The position numbers and the translations under genes were made by a program. From an uncultured Devosia sp. (GTDB lineage: Bacteria; Pseudomonadota; Alphaproteobacteria; Rhizobiales; Devosiaceae): 5,663 nt of DNA. Position 1 is the stretch's first letter; the number at the start of each line of letters is the position of its first letter. Below are positions 5,436 through 5,663 of this stretch, in pieces. The notes under the pieces are model-generated. The model had not been told where the DNA came from. It saw only the letters and a list, made by a program, of their open reading frames with translations, and made no database searches. Location: NCBI GenBank assembly GCA_913775215.1, contig CAJYKO010000082.1:1-5663 (forward strand). The letters are read 5' to 3'.

Positions 5436-5663
5436 CTACCAATTGGACTCAAGCGCTTCTTGGATTTGCGTGTCGCTCCAGCCAAGCGGTACCCAAACTC
5501 TGACCTGTTGCCCCTGCTGATCAATGACAGCATGGCGCATTTTTGTGGACCCCCGTCCGCCGGGGTGTTCATCATGGTCATACTCGGACAGCTCATGCGT
5601 AAAATCTTTACCGTGCCAATCCCCTTTGTGCAGCCAACGACCCGTAAACGTCACTTTCAACCA
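5436..5663 (-). CDS. Hypothetical protein, C-terminal part (at least 75 codons), open at the right edge
   Basis: I do not recognise this protein. The minus-strand frame is open from the window edge to a TAG at 5438-5436. An in-frame TTG at 5660 exists, but only three bases precede it, so the true start probably lies outside. The visible part is hydrophilic and rich in Trp, His and Gly (RWLHKGDWHGKDF, YDHDEHPGGRG). It has beta-strand-like stretches (VTFTGRW, QQVRVWVPLGW) and an amphipathic C-terminal helix (SDTQIQEALES). There is no membrane segment, cysteine or known catalytic signature. Third-position GC is about 57% by hand count, well below the roughly 74% of the coding-like part of the 2195 gene, so it may have a different origin or be weakly expressed. 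It is on the same strand as the AI-2E-family gene, 113 bp upstream of it, with no clear terminator between; co-transcription is possible. A small soluble accessory protein is a guess only. Confidence 0.55.
   Translation of the reverse strand, partial: WLKVTFTGRWLHKGDWHGKDFTHELSEYDHDEHPGGRGSTKMRHAVIDQQGQQVRVWVPLGWSDTQIQEALESNW

Overview
The window reads as a chromosomal piece of an alphaproteobacterium, probably Hyphomicrobiales (Devosia-like). This is inferred from the moderately GC-rich coding sequence, a stand-alone receiver protein of the type common in that group, and the long alphaproteobacterial form of the AI-2E-family membrane protein. No rRNA, tRNA, CRISPR array, insertion sequence or phage gene was found.

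Layout, left to right. (1) 1-1094, minus: the N-terminal half of a glycogen debranching enzyme (GlgX), running off the left edge. (2) 1095-1264: a 170-bp gap with a Shine-Dalgarno site for glgX and a perfect 6-bp-arm inverted repeat. (3) 1265-1678, minus: a 137-aa single-domain response regulator. (4) 1679-2226: a stretch of about 550 bp with one unrecognised minus-strand reading frame (1638-2195). Its first 100 or so codons look coding and follow a good ribosome binding site. Its 3' part does not look coding and contains a plausible sigma70-type promoter for the response regulator, so the gene may be frameshifted or mis-extended. (5) 2227-3114, plus: a YegS/BmrU-type diacylglycerol (lipid) kinase. 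(6) 3124-5322, minus: a 732-aa AI-2E-family membrane protein with a long cytosolic extension ending in a GAF-like domain; it converges on the lipid kinase with only 9 bp between the stops. (7) 5323-5435: leader of the AI-2E-family gene, with a weak promoter candidate overlapping an inverted repeat. (8) 5436-5663, minus: the C-terminal part of an unrecognised protein rich in His and Trp, open at the right edge.

The genes do not form one obvious pathway. They cover carbohydrate storage (glgX), signalling (response regulator), lipid phosphorylation and a membrane carrier or sensor. A faint link is general stress or envelope adaptation: there is a near-match to the alphaproteobacterial EcfG promoter ahead of the lipid kinase, and orphan receivers of this kind often work with stress-related histidine kinases. 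This is inference. The most unusual item is the multi-domain AI-2E-family protein. I did not find clear evidence of an undescribed multi-gene system.
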